Assembly: GCA_963555705.1 (NCBI GenBank)
Contig: OY743174.1
Location: 28,399,608-28,463,607 of the forward strand
Direction: 5' to 3'
Source of the DNA: Ligustrum vulgare
Lineage: Eukaryota > Streptophyta > Magnoliopsida > Lamiales > Oleaceae
DNA length: 64,000 nucleotides
Within the stretch, counting starts at the first letter, position 1. Each line of letters begins with the position of its first letter. Positions 54,650 to 64,000 of the stretch are shown piece by piece. Below the pieces are notes generated by a model. The model ran no database searches. It had not been told where the DNA came from and worked only from the letters and a program-made list of their open reading frames with translations. The position numbers and the translations under genes were made by a program.

Positions 54650-54735
54650 AATCAAAAATTAAGCCTCATGAGTCTCCTATTCCATTTCCACAAAGGCTGA
54701 ATAAAACAAGAGAGGATAAGTAGTTTAACAAGTTT
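54650..54735 (+). pseudogene. Gag-protease junction, broken
   Basis: The ancestral frame (PHESPIPFPQRL-like block before protease in Athila elements) is readable here but interrupted by TAG at 54721-54723, apparently from a Gln codon. Confidence 0.6.
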
Positions 54736-55443
54736 GTGAATATGCTTAGAAAACTGCACATAAACATTCCCTTCTTGGAAGCCATCACACAGATCCCAAG
54801 TTACGCTAAGCTGCTAAAAAAGATGATGTCTAGCAAGAAAAATCTTGAAGAACTTGAGGAGGTCACTTTGAATGAAGAATGCAGTGCAATCCTGCAAAAC
54901 AAGCTGCCACCTAAACTCAAAGACCCAGGGAGCTTTTCAATACCTTGCATTATAGGTGATTTAAGATTCAACAAGGTCCTATGTGACCTAGGTGCAAGTA
55001 TAAATCTGATGCCCCTGTCGTTATACAAGAAATTGGGACTAGGTGAACCAAAGGAAAGCAATATCAGATTGCAATTGGCTGATCGATCAATCTGTCACCC
55101 ATATGGAGTTGTGGAGGATGTATTGGTGAAAGTTCACAAATTCATATTCCCAGCGGACTTTATCATCTTAGATATGGAGGAAGATGAAAATTTGCCTTTG
55201 ATACTTGGTCGACCATTCCTAGCCACTGCACGAGCATTAATTGATGTAGAAAAAGGAGATGTAGTGCTGCGGGCTGAAAATCAAGAAGTGACTTTCACAA
55301 TGATGCAATTTGATGTCCATGAACAAGAACTAGAAAATTGCTCCAAGATAGATGTCGAGTTGGAATTGGCATACTGGGAGAAGTATGAATACAAGGTAAG
55401 GGCAGATGATGAGGCTACACCATCTAATCTAAAACCACCTTGA
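54736..55443 (+). CDS. Athila-type aspartic protease domain
   Basis: 235 codons. LRKLHINIPFLEAITQIPSY, then LCDLGASINLMP with catalytic Asp at 54985 (the D-L-G-A form usual in Athila), KLGLGEPK, and PLILGRPFLATARALIDV. It ends in TGA at 55441-55443 where RT would normally follow, and the 3' untranslated type sequence begins at once. The start is simply the first ATG after the TAG at 54721; the domain was originally continuous with gag. Confidence 0.85.
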   Translation: MNMLRKLHINIPFLEAITQIPSYAKLLKKMMSSKKNLEELEEVTLNEECSAILQNKLPPKLKDPGSFSIPCIIGDLRFNKVLCDLGASINLMPLSLYKKLGLGEPKESNIRLQLADRSICHPYGVVEDVLVKVHKFIFPADFIILDMEEDENLPLILGRPFLATARALIDVEKGDVVLRAENQEVTFTMMQFDVHEQELENCSKIDVELELAYWEKYEYKVRADDEATPSNLKPP

Positions 55444-57536
55444 GAGTTTGCCAAAAAGTCTAGCTCTAGATTTTAAATGAAGCGCTTGTTGGGAGGCAAC
55501 CCAACCTCTCAAACCCTTTTCTTTAGTTATTTTCTTTATTGCTTTTGAGTTATTTTATTGCTTGATTGTTGTTTAGTTACTTAACATTGCATTTTAGGAG
55601 CACTAGTGTATTTAGAGTGCATGCATTGAGTTGTTATGTGCTTTAGAAAATTCTAGTATTCTATTTTGCACATTCTTGCACTTTTAGTTTCCATTGCATT
55701 TCTATTTGTTTTATTGTTAATCATCACAATCTTTCACTTGATCACCTAGCTTAGGACATGAACATATTGTTTAGAATTTGGTTGCATGCATTTGAAAGCA
55801 TTTAGGGGTTGAAAACGGGGTACAAAACTCAAATTTTGAAAAATATTCAAGTCACTGTCCATTAACACCATGCGGTCGCACGGTGTTACAACCGTGCGGT
55901 CGCACGGTGTGAAACTGGGCAGAACCGGCAGATTGTTTAATATGCATTCTTCTTTCATTTTAACCACTTCATACCCGAAATTCCTCCCCCAAATCATCCC
56001 ACATTGAGTCCCCAACTGTTCCCCTAAGTTTGCACATCATTATAACTCAAAATCATACCTTACATTACATCAAAATCATCCAAAGGTAAGAATTTTTCAC
56101 CAATTTCCAAGATTATGCATAATTCGTGTTTTCTTCAAATTTTTGTGGAAATTGAATATTGTGGATTGATAGTGATAGGCTTAGGATAGAACTTGGGGTA
56201 TTGAATTGTGTTTATTAGGTGAAAATTTTTGGCTTAATTCAAGTCTCCAACTCTATGATTTTCATTGATTTCTTTATATGCATTCAAGGTGCTCGATAAA
56301 ATGTTTCAATGAGGTTTTTATTGAGTTTTGGCAAATCTTTTTGGATGATCACCCTCACTACATGTTAAACATCATTTGTGCATCATCCATTCATTGTTTA
56401 CACTGATTTAAGGCATAGAACTTAACATGAACATCTTTGCACTACAAAGCACTTCATTGCAAGGCATCACAGCACCACTACACCAATTTCAGCTTCACTG
56501 CACCTACTTTGTCACATCCTTTCATGACCCAAATGAACTCCAAATTTGCTGAATTTTTGATATGTTGTAGACCAAGTTATGTTCTTTCATATGCCTGGGA
56601 CATGTCTCGGGAAATTTTCACTTTTTCGAGGCGATGTCAAGGGTTGAAAATCAGTGGTTGACCACTTTTCAAAAATTTCAATTTTTTTTTTTTTCTAAGT
56701 CCTAGTTTGGGTGTGTTGTGTTGATTTTCTTTAGTTCCTATGTGATGATTATACTTCTAATGACCATTAATGTTTATTTGCAAGGAACATATCATCATGG
56801 GGCAATTCACTCCAAACATGGAAAAGGAAGTAAGGGATCATTTCATCCAACAAATCATTCAAGTCAAAGCTTAAAAAATGGGAACATCAACTCTCCAAAC
56901 CCGGGAAGTACATTAACCCTCTTTGTTGTCATTTTTTTATTTTTTTTATTTTCTTTATTTATTTTGAATACATTGAGGACAATGTATGATTCTAGTTTGG
57001 GGGTGGGAATCTCATTCATGTGCTTTCATCTACACATTATTCGATTTTGGGTAGATAATTCATAAAAAGTGAAAATTTTGAAATTTTTTGTTGATTTATT
57101 TATTGCTTATGATATGATATGAATTGATTTTTGTGCTTTAGTTAGAAAATTGGGCAACATGCGAACTAAATTTTTCTTAACATTCATCCATGTGAGACTT
57201 TAATCAAACTTGAGCACATAGTCATTTCACATAAAAACTTGTGTAGGGAGATGCTTGATAATTGTGGGGTAAACTTGTGCACTTTGAACATAGAGTTGAT
57301 TGAAAAATCCTAAACCTTAAGTAATTAGATCCCGACCTGAAATGTAGAACCAAACTACTCAAGAAGCAGTTTGGGGGTGGGAAGGTTAGTATGAGTATGC
57401 AGTGATGGATTTAAGATTTAGAGTTTTTAATTGTACATCTTTAGTGTAAGGGATTTCGATCAACGGGTATAAACCATAATAACCAGCATAAAAACAGAAA
57501 AATGCTGAAGGTCTTATTCTACTTTTCAAATGCCTT

Positions 57537-57826
57537 TTTGACTCGAGCAAGTAAGTCTGAGGGGTTCTTTGAACCTGGTACCCTAAAGCCAACTGGTTTG
57601 GGAGTTGCCGATCTGAAAGCTCGCTACAGGGGTCAACTAGAAAGCAAGTACGGAGAGTGGACTTACACATGAGACGTTAAAACATCTTTAACTTTTTTGT
57701 TTATGCCTTTATGACTCGGGTAATTAAGTCTTAGGGGTTCTTTGAACCTGGTACCCTAAGCTCAACTGAGTTGGGAGCTGCCGACCTAAAGCTCGCTACA
57801 GGGGTCATATAGAAAGCAAGTATGAA
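57537..57826 (+). repeat. Spaced duplication, two ~115-bp copies
   Basis: Both copies contain GGGGTTCTTTGAACCTGGTA and GCTCGCTACAGGGGTCA; copy starts are about 174 bp apart. Confidence 0.75.
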
Positions 57827-58414
57827 AAGTATTGCACAAAGATGGTAAAAGACAAGGGCATTAAAAGAAAAAGTCGTCCATATGAAAGAAAAATAGAATA
57901 AAATGGTATAAGCTTTGTTGGTTGAAATTCCTAACACTTTGTTAATTTTTCTTGGTCTGTCGTGCATACTTGTTTAGCCCTAACTGCCTTGTGTGGAAAA
58001 ATGCAATTTATACATGTTTAGAAACCACATAAATAGGAAAGACCTCGGGATATGAGAGAAAAGCAGTAAGGTTGTGATCATCCATGAGAGGGTAAGGAAA
58101 ATTAAAAGAAAATCATTGTTGACCACATGGGATTCGGGCTTACTTTTGCATAAAAATTCACACATTGTCAAGTTTATTTTTTGCATAAGTTTGCGGTTGA
58201 TTTTGGCTATTCACACACACACAATGAAGTTGAGCATCGGATGAATGAAAATATTTTATGTTGTTCATATTTCTTTGTCTAAAGTGAATCGTCAATTTGG
58301 ATTGTTGAAGCGCATGGTAAATAAGTTGACAAAAGCAAAAACATAATTTTTTTTATTTTGCCGTTTTACATTTATAGTTTAGTTTTATTTCGTTCGAGGA
58401 CGAACAATAGTTCT

Positions 58415-58427
58415 AGTTTGGGGGTGT
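58415..58427 (+). promoter_or_regulatory. Polypurine tract of Athila-type element
   Basis: AGTTTGGGGGTGT abuts the 3' LTR at 58428. Confidence 0.75.
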
Positions 58428-59862
58428 TGATAAGTGTATTTTATACACTTATTTCTATCCTAAAAGTAGGATTTTATATGTTTGTTTTAGAATATTCGCT
58501 ATTTATTTTGTGTTATTTGTTTACATTTCAGAAATAATTCCAAAGTCGAGAAAATAAAGGAATTGAAGCTAAAATTGAGCAATTGGATGTACAAAGTGTC
58601 AAAGTGAGCAAATCAAGAATTGATGCAGTCAATCAAATGGTTAATTTGAAGAAGAAATCGAATTTGGAAGAAATCAGAAGTTCAGGGGTTAAATTGCAAC
58701 AATCAGAAGTTGGAGGACTTGCTGTGCAATTAAAAGACAGGGACCAAGTTGCAGAATTTAAAAGATAAAAATTGCAGCCGGAATTACAACCGTGCGGCCG
58801 CACGGTTGAAAAAGGCGTGCGGTCGCACGGTCAAAAAATTCGGCGACTGAAGTTTACCTGCAGAGTCATGCGACCGCGTGTTTTTGAACCGTGCGGCCGC
58901 ACGGTAGTCCCGACTGGGCCTCAGCTGGGCTTTTTACGCGGAATTCAGCAATTTTCTCCACAATTAACCTAATTCTCATGAACGTCTATAAATACATGGC
59001 TTGGGGCACGAAATTAAGGGTTCCCAATCTTCATAATTCATGCCAAAACGCTGTCGAAGTGCCGAGGGATCCAAACCACGCTAAGATCAAAATTGAAGAT
59101 ACAATTGCAAGGAGATGAATTGGGTTACATCTTTTCATATCTCTTGTTATTTATTTTCTATTATGTATCTAGGCTAGGTTAATTGTGTTGGAATTGTGAT
59201 GAAGTTTTGATTTCTTGACTCCATGTTTTAATCTATTATTTAATTTATGCAATTCATGATTTTGAGCAATTGATTTATACTTTTCTTTATCATGCAATTA
59301 CTTGATCACTAGTTGTATGATTTTAGGTAATGATTTCTTAAGTTCGAAAGATTGAGATTTCATTAGACTTGTGTCAATTGCCACAAAGTCCGATAGGGGA
59401 TAGAAATATACCCCTATGCTTTGTGTTATCGGTTATAGTATTCACAAAACTTGTAATGCTTTTCTATACATTTAGAGTCGACATAGAAATATAGTCGGAT
59501 TGTGTATAGAAATAGGTGTTGATTCTTGTCCGAAAGGGAGTCTTGACAATATTAGGAATATGGATTTTCAAAACCCGTGAATTGTATTTAAATAATTGGT
59601 TAAGATATGGATGATAGAGTCAAAATGGATTCATAATTCTAACGCATTTATTTTCATTCGTTTAAAATCAAATTTGTCAATTTTTTAGTTTAATCTTTAT
59701 ATTAGTTTTCAAAATCAAAATTCTCAACTCAAACAATTTCTAGTTCCGGTTAAGGTAGTAGTCTAAAAAAATACGATTTAAAACAATCTCTGTGGGAACG
59801 ATATTCGGACTTAAAATCCACTTTATTACTTGCGCGACCCGTGCACTTGCTGAGCGTCGTCA
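58428..59862 (+). repeat. 3' LTR of Athila-type element
   Basis: 1435 bp. Differences from the 5' LTR seen by eye: GGATCC for GGATTC, CGCTAAG for CGCCAAG, CTATGCTTT for CTATACTTT, AGAGTCG for AGATTCG, GTCGGATT for GTCGTATT, GGACTTA for GGATTTA, TGCTGAG for TGCGGAG. Confidence 0.95.
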
Positions 59863-60321
59863 GTGGCCGCGGTCACCAGGTATGATATCAGTGGCTGTGC
59901 AGGCCAACTACTCCAGCAAATTTTCATCTTTCAGAAGTGTTTAAGTAGGCCCCCCAATCTTTAATTGCCTTCAAGTCCTTCATCTTCCAATTGCTACAAA
60001 TCAGCCCCATACTTTCAAATCTCTTCAAAACGTTCTTCCAACTTCTCTTCATCTTCAATTGAGTCATCCAACTCTGATTTTTGACACTATGCACCTCAAG
60101 TAAATTCCAGTTGACACGATTATCACCCATTTCTTCTTTTTAGCTCCAATTGGCCTTTTAATGTGCATTATTCCACTTTATTGCTTCATTCTTCCATGTT
60201 TGAGAAAATTCCTACAATGTAAACAAATATAAAACAATTACATAGTAAGTATTCAAGAATGACAATAATTTATTCTAATTTAGATATATAAATAAGTGTA
60301 TAAATTGCACTTATCAAACAC

Positions 60322-60704
60322 TACCCATGTTATTCTATATATATCCTCTCCGTTCAACCCCCTACGCATAACACAATTCTCAACACCCTGAGTCGGCTGT
60401 GAACACAATTTTGGGTAAGAAAATTCTCTGCCTTTCACCCCCACACAACCACCGGCAGCCACTCCAATGTCGTCATTGCCATCCCCAACCGAACCTTAAA
60501 CCACCAAATACCACCACTGCCTTCCGAACCAAACAACCAACAATCTACCACCTATATATCACTAAACCTGAGAACCAGCCACGACTATTGGCAAACAAAA
60601 CCCACTACCCAAAGCATGATGAGAACCAACCACGAGTCCTAGCGCCCCAATCCAACACCATAATCGAGCACTGCCATTGTCCGACCTTCGACCAACACCA
60701 ATTC
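60322..60704 (+). repeat. Older LTR-like block, right part
   Basis: Continuation of 50165-50549 across the solo LTR. It has TATATATATCCTC near 60336 and a Pro/His/Thr-coding (CCA)-rich tract; the frame at 60399-60707 is compositional, not a gene. It is cut by the next element at 60705. Confidence 0.45.
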
Positions 60705-61580
60705 TGATGAGAACCCGGGAAGGGGGTCCTCGTCGTAGCTCGCGGAATAACGCTTGGAAAGTTCCGAATCCAGGTTGGAACGGACGATAACAATGCAACC
60801 CCGACCTCACGACGCAAGAACCAGGGGTATATTAAACCCGAGACCCGTTACGATGCGAAGATAAGAACCACAAAGGGGGAACGCCACAAGGAATGTCCAG
60901 ATCCTTGATAAGTTCAATTGATTTGAACGCCACAAGATTTCAATCTTGATAAGTTCGATGTTTAAAGGGAAAATCCTCACCTTTAGAGAGAGTAAAAACG
61001 CTCAATAATTTTATTCATCAAAAGTCTTCTGTTTTTACATTGAATGGAAAAGCATATAAATAGGCAAAATAAACCCTAGTCGCTAACTGACTCTAAATAG
61101 AATTCTAATTATGCTAAAATAGCTAAAACAACTAAAATAACCAAAATAAATTAGAACTAAACAAAACCCTAACCGCCTAATTAAAAATTAAAAACATATG
61201 TTACGGCCGTGACAATTTTATTTACGGCCGTAAGTGACATTCTGAACAAAATAATAAAAGTTACAAAACTCTGTTTACGGCCGTGAGTATTTGGATTACG
61301 GCCGTGAATACTTCCACTTCATTTACGGCCGTGAGATCATGCGTTACGGTCGTAATTGCCTTTCTGCCCAATTTCGTGATGTTGATGTTACGGCCGTAAA
61401 AATGGGTGTTACGGCCGTAAGTCAGCTTCTACCCAATTTTCTGATCCTTTGACATTAATTGATCTGATTTGAATCTCGACTCGAGCCCAACATGAAACTT
61501 GGTCATTTTCCCATGTAGAATATTGTTGAATTGCCCGTATCTTGATTTCTTATTTTTGACGCCTTTTCCGGATCACATCA
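60705..61580 (-). repeat. Left (3') LTR of second RT-less element
   Basis: 876 bp. The minus strand starts TGATGTGATCCGGAAAAGG and ends GGGTTCTCATCA. The ends resemble the tandem element's LTR. A TATTTATAT site (minus) near 61055 is a candidate TATA box, with the ACGGCCGT array upstream of it. Confidence 0.9.
61203..61418 (-). promoter_or_regulatory. Array of eight ACGGCCGT palindromes in four 21-bp pairs
   Basis: Starts: 61203/61224, 61277/61298, 61325/61346 (second reads ACGGTCGT), 61390/61411. Each pair is exactly 21 bp apart; pair-to-pair distances (74, 48, 65) differ from those in the tandem element (75, 75, 52). Confidence 0.8.
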
Positions 61581-61900
61581 TCCCCTCTTCCTTTAAGATA
61601 ATTCGTCCCGAATCATAACATTGTTCTTAGCTTGTTTTTAGGATCACATCATCCCTTCTTCCTTTAAGATGATTTGTCTCGAATCATAAAGCTGTTCTTG
61701 GCTTGCTCACTTGGTTTAGCCTCGAACCTTCTTCGTACAAGCAATGTTTGATCTTTGACGTTCTCCGAACCTGCTTGACTTCTTGTTTTGGCTTGAATTA
61801 TAGATTTTCCCGTCAAGCCCACCCTGATTCGTACCATTCCCTCCTTCTTTAGGATGATTCGTCCCGAATCATGGTGTTGTTCTTGAAAAATCATATTGTA
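61581..61900 (-). other. Region next to 3' LTR with triplicated palindrome
   Basis: The segment CCTTTAAGATGATTCGTC.. with ATGATTCG-TCC-CGAATCAT is present three times (about 61592, 61664, 61852), the second as part of a 71-bp tandem duplication that includes the LTR/polypurine junction sequence GGATCACATCATCCC. A frame at 61664-62008 contains [17 protein letters not shown], the original end of the element protein. Confidence 0.6.
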
Positions 61901-63216
61901 CCTCCTGGACCAAACGAAAAAAAATTTCCTCCATGCCTTATGATCAACCAATAGTACTCCTTCAATGGGTAAACATGAAGGTATTGAAGCACGAGCTTGA
62001 ATTGCCATGATTGGTGTGATTCAAGCTCCCAAGTGTAAGAAACCTGCAAGAAAGATTGAAATATAATGGGGAGGGAAATGTTAGCGTCTCCATGTACAAG
62101 GTATGGATCCTTGTACTCATGATACAAAACCTCCACAACTTCTTTTCCCACCATGAGGTCCTTCTCGTCGCCTCTAAAAGTCAATATACTTTCTTGCTCA
62201 TTCTCTTCTTTTTTCTCAACCACTTCTTCTAATTTTTCACATTCAACCACCTCTTCAATATTTTTAATGACAATTTCAACATTCAAATGTTGAAGTTCTA
62301 CCCCAACTTCCAATTCATTCCTATCATTGTCAACAATGTTATTTTCAATCTCCTCTTCCACAATTTTATTTTGTACTTCAAGACTCGGAGTTTGATCAAC
62401 TACTTCAATTTCTTTTTTCGCACACTCAACCTCCACTTCTAAATTTCTGGGCTCAATCACCTCTCCTAATTTCTCATGCTTTTGCTCATGCACCTCCTCA
62501 TAAATAATTTTATCGACATGATTAGGCACCTTCTCAACACTACACAAATTTTTATCTTCTAACTCGTTCCTCAAGTCTCCCTCCTTCTTAACAATCATAT
62601 CCAAAGGCTTTTCTTGTAATTTAACTACCTCCTCTATTCCCCTATCTCTCTCTTGCAACTCGGCTAACTTTTTTCTAGCCTCTTGTGCTTTCATCTCTTT
62701 ATTTAGCTGTATTAATTCCTTGGCCATCTCCATGAATTCAGCCTTCATACTCCATTCATCATCTCCGAATTTTCTTTGCTCGTCCCTCTTTTCTTGCAAT
62801 ACTTTCTCTTCAAGTATTTGTTCCGGGGTTAACGGCATAAGCTTAATACTTTTCCCATCCTTAACAAATTTATATATATTCCTGCGCTTATCATAGACTG
62901 CTTTCCTCTCACACTTCCACGATCTACTCAACAAGATGTCACAAGATTCTAGAGGCACCACATCACACCACAATTCATCGCTATATCTTCCAAGTGACAA
63001 TTTCACCATAACCCCGTGGGTTACATTTACCTGCCCACACTCCTTTAACCACGTCAGCTTATAAGGATTGGGATGTGGTAGTAAAGGTAAGCCCAACTCC
63101 TCAACCATGGTGGTACTTGCCAGATTGCAATAATACTCCTTATCAATAATAATATTGCACACTTTACTGCCCACATGACACCTAGTCTGGAAGGTAGGAT
63201 CGAACTCATAATTCAT
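61891..63216 (-). CDS. RT-less element protein: altered retropepsin-like + acidic coil + conserved tail
   Basis: 441 codons, uninterrupted. Residues 1-110: a protease-like domain with IIDKEYYCN where an active enzyme has D-S/T-G, and SCDILLSRSW in place of ILLGRPW, so proteolysis is improbable. Residues 110-330: Glu/Lys-rich with coiled-coil character (ELIQLNKEMKAQEARKKLAE). Residues 345-441: conserved tail [37 protein letters not shown], shared with 10069-10593. The frame ends before the HDSGRIIL block, which is in the overlapping frame 61664-62008, so a late frameshift is likely. No gag or RT. Role unknown; it might be a structural or regulatory factor of the element. Confidence 0.75.
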   Translation of the reverse strand: MNYEFDPTFQTRCHVGSKVCNIIIDKEYYCNLASTTMVEELGLPLLPHPNPYKLTWLKECGQVNVTHGVMVKLSLGRYSDELWCDVVPLESCDILLSRSWKCERKAVYDKRRNIYKFVKDGKSIKLMPLTPEQILEEKVLQEKRDEQRKFGDDEWSMKAEFMEMAKELIQLNKEMKAQEARKKLAELQERDRGIEEVVKLQEKPLDMIVKKEGDLRNELEDKNLCSVEKVPNHVDKIIYEEVHEQKHEKLGEVIEPRNLEVEVECAKKEIEVVDQTPSLEVQNKIVEEEIENNIVDNDRNELEVGVELQHLNVEIVIKNIEEVVECEKLEEVVEKKEENEQESILTFRGDEKDLMVGKEVVEVLYHEYKDPYLVHGDANISLPIIFQSFLQVSYTWELESHQSWQFKLVLQYLHVYPLKEYYWLIIRHGGNFFSFGPGGTI

Positions 63217-63592
63217 CCCTTTATGTAGCTTTCAAAAATTTGAGAGACTCAAAATAAGAGGGTCCAGATATTGACAAATATCAAGAAGGAATTTAATGTT
63301 GACTCGAAAAGGAAAACAATATCAAGAATTTTAAAGAAATTCAAGAAAGTTGTTCTTGAATTTGACTCGAGAGGAAAGAAACTCAAGAATATTGTAGAAA
63401 TTCAAGAAAGTAGTTCTTGAATTTTGACTAGAAATGAAAGAATATCAAGAATTTTAATTTGACTTGGAAGGCAAGGAATTATCAAGAATTTAAGGAAATT
63501 CAAGAAAGTGGTTCTTGAATTTCGGAGTGACTTTTTTTTTTTGAATTATGATGAATTTTCGAAATTAATAAAAAATAAAAAATAAAAAATAA

Positions 63593-63632
<40 letters not shown>

Positions 63633-63899
63633 AATAAAATCCGAAAATTCGACACGAATGCAACAAAACAAACGGGACAGGATTTGGAAAACAATCGAAT
63701 AAGAAAAACACTTTTTATTTTTTTAGAACGACTCTTAAAGATCAAACTAGAAAAAAATTTACTGGCAAGAAGAACAAGAAAAAATGAAAACAAAGACTCA
63801 AATAACAAAAATAGGATATAGATGATTTTTATGGGACTCGATGATAAACATAAAAATCAAATTGGGTAGAAAAACACAAGAACCTGAATCTAGAGTCCA
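63217..63899 (-). other. Leader of second RT-less element with repeated hairpins
   Basis: Three inverted repeats TTCAAGAA-N5-TTCTTGAA at 63340-63360, 63401-63421 and 63499-63519, in diverged 60-100-bp repeats, then (AT)n at about 63597-63629. No frame. Confidence 0.65.
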
Positions 63900-63911
63900 G
63901 CTCTGATACCA
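63900..63911 (-). promoter_or_regulatory. Primer binding site, tRNA-iMet
   Basis: The minus strand reads TGGTATCAGAGC, two bases from the LTR start at 63914. Confidence 0.9.
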
Positions 63912-63913
63912 TA

Positions 63914-64000
63914 TGATGAGAACCCGGGAGGGGGTCCTCGTCGTAGCTCGTGGAATAACGCTTGGAAAGTTCCGAATCCAGGTTGGAACGGACGATAACA
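63914..64000 (-). repeat. Right (5') LTR of second RT-less element, partial
   Basis: It repeats the first 87 bp of 60705-61580 (TGATGAGAACCCGGG...) with small differences (one G fewer in the G run; CTCGTGG for CTCGCGG), then the window ends. Confidence 0.9.

Larger units (their letters stand above)
55444..58427 (+). other. 3' noncoding region of Athila-type element
   Basis: It begins with GCGCTTGTTGGGAGGCAACC, the sequence normally found after pol in these elements, so pol was lost cleanly. It holds a palindrome pair GCGGTCGC (55872, 55896; 24 bp apart), CATTGAGGACAATG (56971-56984), three TTTGGGGGTG polypurine-like copies (about 56997, 57371, 58417), and an about 115-bp repeat at 57537-57655 and 57711-57826. 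Short antisense frames are not credible. Confidence 0.7.
51496..59862 (+). mobile_element. Athila-type gypsy element, gag-protease only
   Basis: 8367 bp, flanked by GTGGC (51491-51495 and 59863-59867). LTRs of 1435 bp each (51496-52930, 58428-59862) differ at about seven positions by eye. The primer site matches tRNA-Asp, typical of Athila/Tat elements. The internal region has gag and a protease frame, then 3 kb of noncoding 3' sequence; RT, RNase H and integrase are absent. Intact ends with near-identical LTRs imply recent movement helped by another element. Confidence 0.95.
50555..60316 (-). repeat. Solo LTR split by the Athila-type element
   Basis: Parts 50555-51495 and 59868-60316 form one LTR of about 1390 bp. 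The minus strand starts TGATAAGTGCAATTTATACA at 60316 and ends GCACACATCA at 50555. It is flanked by the 5-bp duplication AACAC (50550-50554, 60317-60321). Same LTR family as the inserted element but clearly diverged and in opposite orientation. Confidence 0.85.
60705..64000 (-). mobile_element. RT-less gypsy-type LTR element, second full copy (runs off right edge)
   Basis: Left (3') LTR 60705-61580, right (5') LTR from 63914. Primer site at 63900-63911 (minus), polypurine tract GGAAGAGGGGA on the minus strand at 61581-61591. The internal region carries a 441-codon frame and no gag, RT or integrase. Same family as 9426-12519. The second target duplication is outside the window. Confidence 0.9.

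Noticed and set aside
56437..57065. Env-like gene in the Athila-type 3' region
   Set aside because: Frames are short, with no signal peptide plus transmembrane layout, and composition is noncoding.
57386..58186. Antisense ORFs of 68-94 codons
   Set aside because: They lie on the opposite strand of the element across an internal duplication and have no domain.
60399..60707. 102-codon Pro/His/Thr-rich ORF
   Set aside because: Compositional frame in a (CCA)-rich part of an old LTR-like block; it ends at the next element's LTR.
63500..63808. 102-codon hydrophobic ORF with Tyr-Ile repeats
   Set aside because: The Tyr-Ile run is the (AT)n tract; it lies in the element leader.

Overview
The window is repeat-dense nuclear DNA of a flowering plant, probably a eudicot. 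The evidence is one spliced gene of a chloroplast-type protein family, LTR retrotransposons with plant tRNA-iMet and tRNA-Asp primer sites, hAT-type MITEs, and an integrated caulimovirid (plant pararetrovirus). Base composition is strongly AT-rich. No species can be assigned, and no tRNA, rRNA or bacterial-type genes were seen.

Left part (1-19.2 kb): a decayed minus-strand caulimovirid fills 1 to about 5.15 kb and runs off the left edge. From 6.94 to 19.2 kb lie six plus-strand exons of one host gene. Their phases match perfectly and together encode the last 140 residues of a PsbP-family (Mog1/PsbP/DUF1795-like) protein. Its 5' exons were not found. A 9.36-kb intron of this gene holds a minus-strand Ty1/copia relic, and the copia reverse transcriptase is split by a complete RT-less gypsy-type element (9426-12519, target duplication TACAC).

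Middle (19.2-38.6 kb): no intact genes. I see MITEs (about 20.07-20.93, 24057-24837, 36634-36953), a copia RNase H relic, mosaics of old LTR-like DNA including a 1-kb-arm inverted repeat (28.55-32.5 kb), an AT-rich palindromic repeat field (33.8-35.4 kb), a 92-bp minisatellite, and a chain of about eleven short hairpins just before 38.6 kb.

Right part (38.6-64 kb): a tandem LTR-internal-LTR-internal-LTR array (38647-46576, one TGCAT duplication) of a gag-protease element without pol; a solo LTR; a truncated RT-less element; a complete gag-protease-only Athila-type element (51496-59862, GTGGC duplication) that landed in a solo LTR (AACAC duplication), itself inside an older LTR; and a second copy of the RT-less family (from 60705) that leaves the window at the right edge. 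All recognisable LTR elements here lack reverse transcriptase and integrase and would need helpers.

Most notable signal: the LTRs of two different elements each carry eight copies of the palindrome ACGGCCGT arranged as four pairs, and within every pair the copies are exactly 21 bp apart (two helical turns). Athila-type LTRs carry analogous GCGGCCGC-type pairs at 23-25 bp. This looks like an enhancer grammar for a paired dimeric DNA-binding factor, recurring across unrelated elements.
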